Positions 19,000-20,310 of a DNA stretch of 20,310 nucleotides are shown here, in pieces. This DNA comes from Damh-18 sp964390945 (lineage in GTDB: Bacteria > Patescibacteriota > Minisyncoccia > Phycocordibacterales > UBA918). The translations under genes and the position numbers were made by a program. Positions within the stretch are counted from its first letter, which is position 1; each line of letters begins with the position of its first letter. The DNA lies in contig CAYMIV010000015.1 in the NCBI GenBank assembly GCA_964390945.1, positions 1 to 20,310 of the forward strand, given 5' to 3'. The notes under the pieces are model-generated. The model had not been told where the DNA came from. It worked only from the letters and a program-made list of their open reading frames with translations, and did no database searches.

Positions 19000-20310
19000 T
19001 TATATTTCGTGCTCTTTCGGTTTCACCTCAACCGTGACCGAATCGGTGCCGGTAGGACACAGGAGTGTGAAGGTCGTTCGCGAGGTGACGTTTACCGAAA
19101 CCTGTCCCACTTCGTCGATAACACCAGCCGGAACGTGCGGCAAAGAAGGGATATTGAGAGTTCCCCCCGTGAGCGAACAGAGGCTTTCATCACCATTGTT
19201 CGTATCCCAATCAAGGGTTGTGGGGTCGCCTATCACAACCACCTTTGGTGTTGCAGTGAGTCCGGGACCCGTTTCAACAGTTACGAGAACGCTGTCAACA
19301 GGCACTCCGTCACAGGTGAGGAAGTAGGTTGTGTCAGACACAAGCGGGCTACTCGTCTTTCCGACAGCATTGCTGGTGCCCGACCAGGTGTCGCCATTTT
19401 TATTGCTCGTCACGGTACACGCACTCGCATTTTGCGAATTCCACGTGATAACCGTTGTATTGTTGGGGCTCACCGTTCCGGGGTTCGCATTAATGGTGCC
19501 TGTCGGACCCGGAGTACACGAATTTTGGTTTCTTGACCACGTATCATTGCCGAGGCACGTGTAATTACATGTACCATTGTATCCGATTGAACAGACACCG
19601 TCCGTACTTGCCCCGCTTGCGGTTGCCGGGAGTTCACAGTGGTCAATGACGGTCGCAGAACACCCCCCTCCGCCCCCCACATGATCAACCGTCACCCGCA
19701 TCTCATCCCACCCCGTCGCTCCCTGATTGTCGGTTGCGGTGAGTCTGAAGGTATAGGTACCCGCAACTGTCATGCCGGAGAAGGTGGGGTTCAGTGTGGT
19801 GCCATTTGTTATCGTTGGGCTTGTTGGTCCTCCCACCGATGTCCAGACGGTGGAGACAATACTGCCGTCAGGGTCGGTTGCCGAGGCTCCCGTTGGTGCG
19901 CTGTTTGAGGTTGGGAGTGTGATTGACTTGTCGGGTCCGGCGTTCACATTCGGAGATTGGTTCCCTGCGGGGGCGAGGGTTGCGTCCATGCCGCAGCCGG
20001 GGAACCACCATGAACTTGAAGTGAAGCCATTACTCGTCCCCCCTATAAAGAACATCCTAAGCTGGGGGTTTGAGAACGTGACTGTGCGAATCGTGCCAGG
20101 CGCTCCTCCGAGGTAGCGGGCGATGTTTGCAAAATCGGAATCGTTCCTGAATGGTCCTCTGCCGCCCCAAACATTTCCGGAAACCGCCGAAGAAACAACT
20201 CCTGTCCAACTGGGTGCGGGGAGTGAGCAGAAGCCACTTGCATTCACCACGACCTGCATCTCATCCCACCCCGTCGCTCCCTGATTGTCGGTTGCGGTGA
20301 GTCTGAAGGT
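19000..20310 (-). CDS. PKD-domain surface protein, 5' end outside the window
   Basis: 436 residues are visible; the frame stays open to the window edge, and the Met at 20259 is internal because the residues before it (TFRLTATDNQGATGWDEM) are the end of another PKD domain. Order: end of PKD 1, a globular segment with WTGVVSSAVSGNVWGGRGPF, a complete PKD 2 (PNVNAGPDKSITLP ... YTFRLTATDNQGATGWDEM), a short Cys-rich module (six Cys between DHCELPA and RNQNSC), and two Ig-like domains ending DSVTVEVKPKEHEI. Its C-terminal domain resembles that of the 1403-residue protein downstream. It is exported by inference; no signal is visible. Confidence 0.88.
   Translation of the reverse strand, partial: TFRLTATDNQGATGWDEMQVVVNASGFCSLPAPSWTGVVSSAVSGNVWGGRGPFRNDSDFANIARYLGGAPGTIRTVTFSNPQLRMFFIGGTSNGFTSSSWWFPGCGMDATLAPAGNQSPNVNAGPDKSITLPTSNSAPTGASATDPDGSIVSTVWTSVGGPTSPTITNGTTLNPTFSGMTVAGTYTFRLTATDNQGATGWDEMRVTVDHVGGGGGCSATVIDHCELPATASGASTDGVCSIGYNGTCNYTCLGNDTWSRNQNSCTPGPTGTINANPGTVSPNNTTVITWNSQNASACTVTSNKNGDTWSGTSNAVGKTSSPLVSDTTYFLTCDGVPVDSVLVTVETGPGLTATPKVVVIGDPTTLDWDTNNGDESLCSLTGGTLNIPSLPHVPAGVIDEVGQVSVNVTSRTTFTLLCPTGTDSVTVEVKPKEHEI
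19698..19752 (-). repeat. PKD direct repeat, inner copy
   Basis: 55 bp identical to 20256-20310, at an offset of 558 bp (186 codons). It encodes the end of a PKD domain. The outer copy runs off the window, so the full repeat may be longer. Confidence 0.88.
20256..20310 (-). repeat. PKD direct repeat, outer copy (cut by window end)
   Basis: Matches 19698-19752 base for base up to the last base of the window. Confidence 0.88.

Overview
The window looks like part of a Candidate Phyla Radiation (Patescibacteria, Parcubacteria-like) draft genome. The reasons are compact overlapping genes, a pilM-pilN-pilO cluster, very large LamG/PKD/CARDB surface proteins, Ycf48-like Asp-box repeats, tRNA genes without encoded CCA, and few Shine-Dalgarno sites. 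Lineage is inferred from gene content, not from a marker tree. Two runs of exactly 100 N (4973-5072 and 13924-14023) are scaffold gaps of unknown true size.

Layout. 99-1802 (-): NUDIX hydrolase and an anchored Asp-box repeat protein. 1851-2132 (-): tRNA-Leu(GAG) with a duplicated trailer. 2238-4610 (-): ribosomal protein L19, an RluA-type pseudouridine synthase, isoprenyl diphosphate synthase and acylphosphatase. 4686-5325: tRNA-Val(UAC) with a repeat array running into the first gap, and a facing array on the minus strand carrying the 5' end of a tRNA-Arg, probably UCU. 5374-7968 (-): type IV pilus inner-membrane operon pilM-pilN-pilO plus a small membrane protein. 8068-8783 (-): free-standing tRNA-binding domain protein and RuvX. 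8838-9290 (+): HNH endonuclease. 9321-9755: tRNA-Ser(UGA) and an exact 180-bp tandem array. 9845-12094 (-): triple LamG protein. 12169-13219: a small coiled-coil protein (-) and a two-TM protein (+). 13284-14198: tRNA-Arg(GCG) inside arrays on both sides, the second gap, then tRNA-Gly(CCC). 14279-18490 (-): 1403-residue PKD/FN3/CARDB surface protein. 18619-18885 (-): ribosomal protein S20. 19000-20310 (-): a second PKD protein, cut by the window edge.

The most unusual feature is outside the proteins. Five of the six tRNA loci seen or implied (Leu, Val, Arg-UCU, Ser, Arg-GCG) carry short ORF-less tandem units of about 142-189 bp. At Val, Ser and Arg(GCG) each downstream unit ends by re-creating the tRNA 3' end (T-arm to acceptor). 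In a second class, upstream of the two Arg tRNAs, the units re-create the tRNA 5' end together with a -10 promoter box exactly 14 nt ahead of it. Units at different tRNAs share little primary sequence but keep one fold: a hairpin with an outer GGTTNT/ANAACC stem, a cg/cat internal loop and a GA...GA(A) terminal loop, then TGAAC, then a 5-bp hairpin with a GTA loop. The stem sequences differ from locus to locus but stay paired. In the 3' class an extra strand complementary to the tRNA T-arm closes the fold. Ser and Leu units share a related hairpin with an agg/ga internal loop. This fits a family of non-autonomous, tRNA-anchored structured cassettes. No recombinase is encoded in the window, so the mobility mechanism is inference, and novelty could not be checked here.

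The genes otherwise form ordinary housekeeping and cell-surface modules. Surface proteins also show recent internal duplication: an exact 378-bp tandem CARDB repeat and a 163-bp near-exact LamG repeat.
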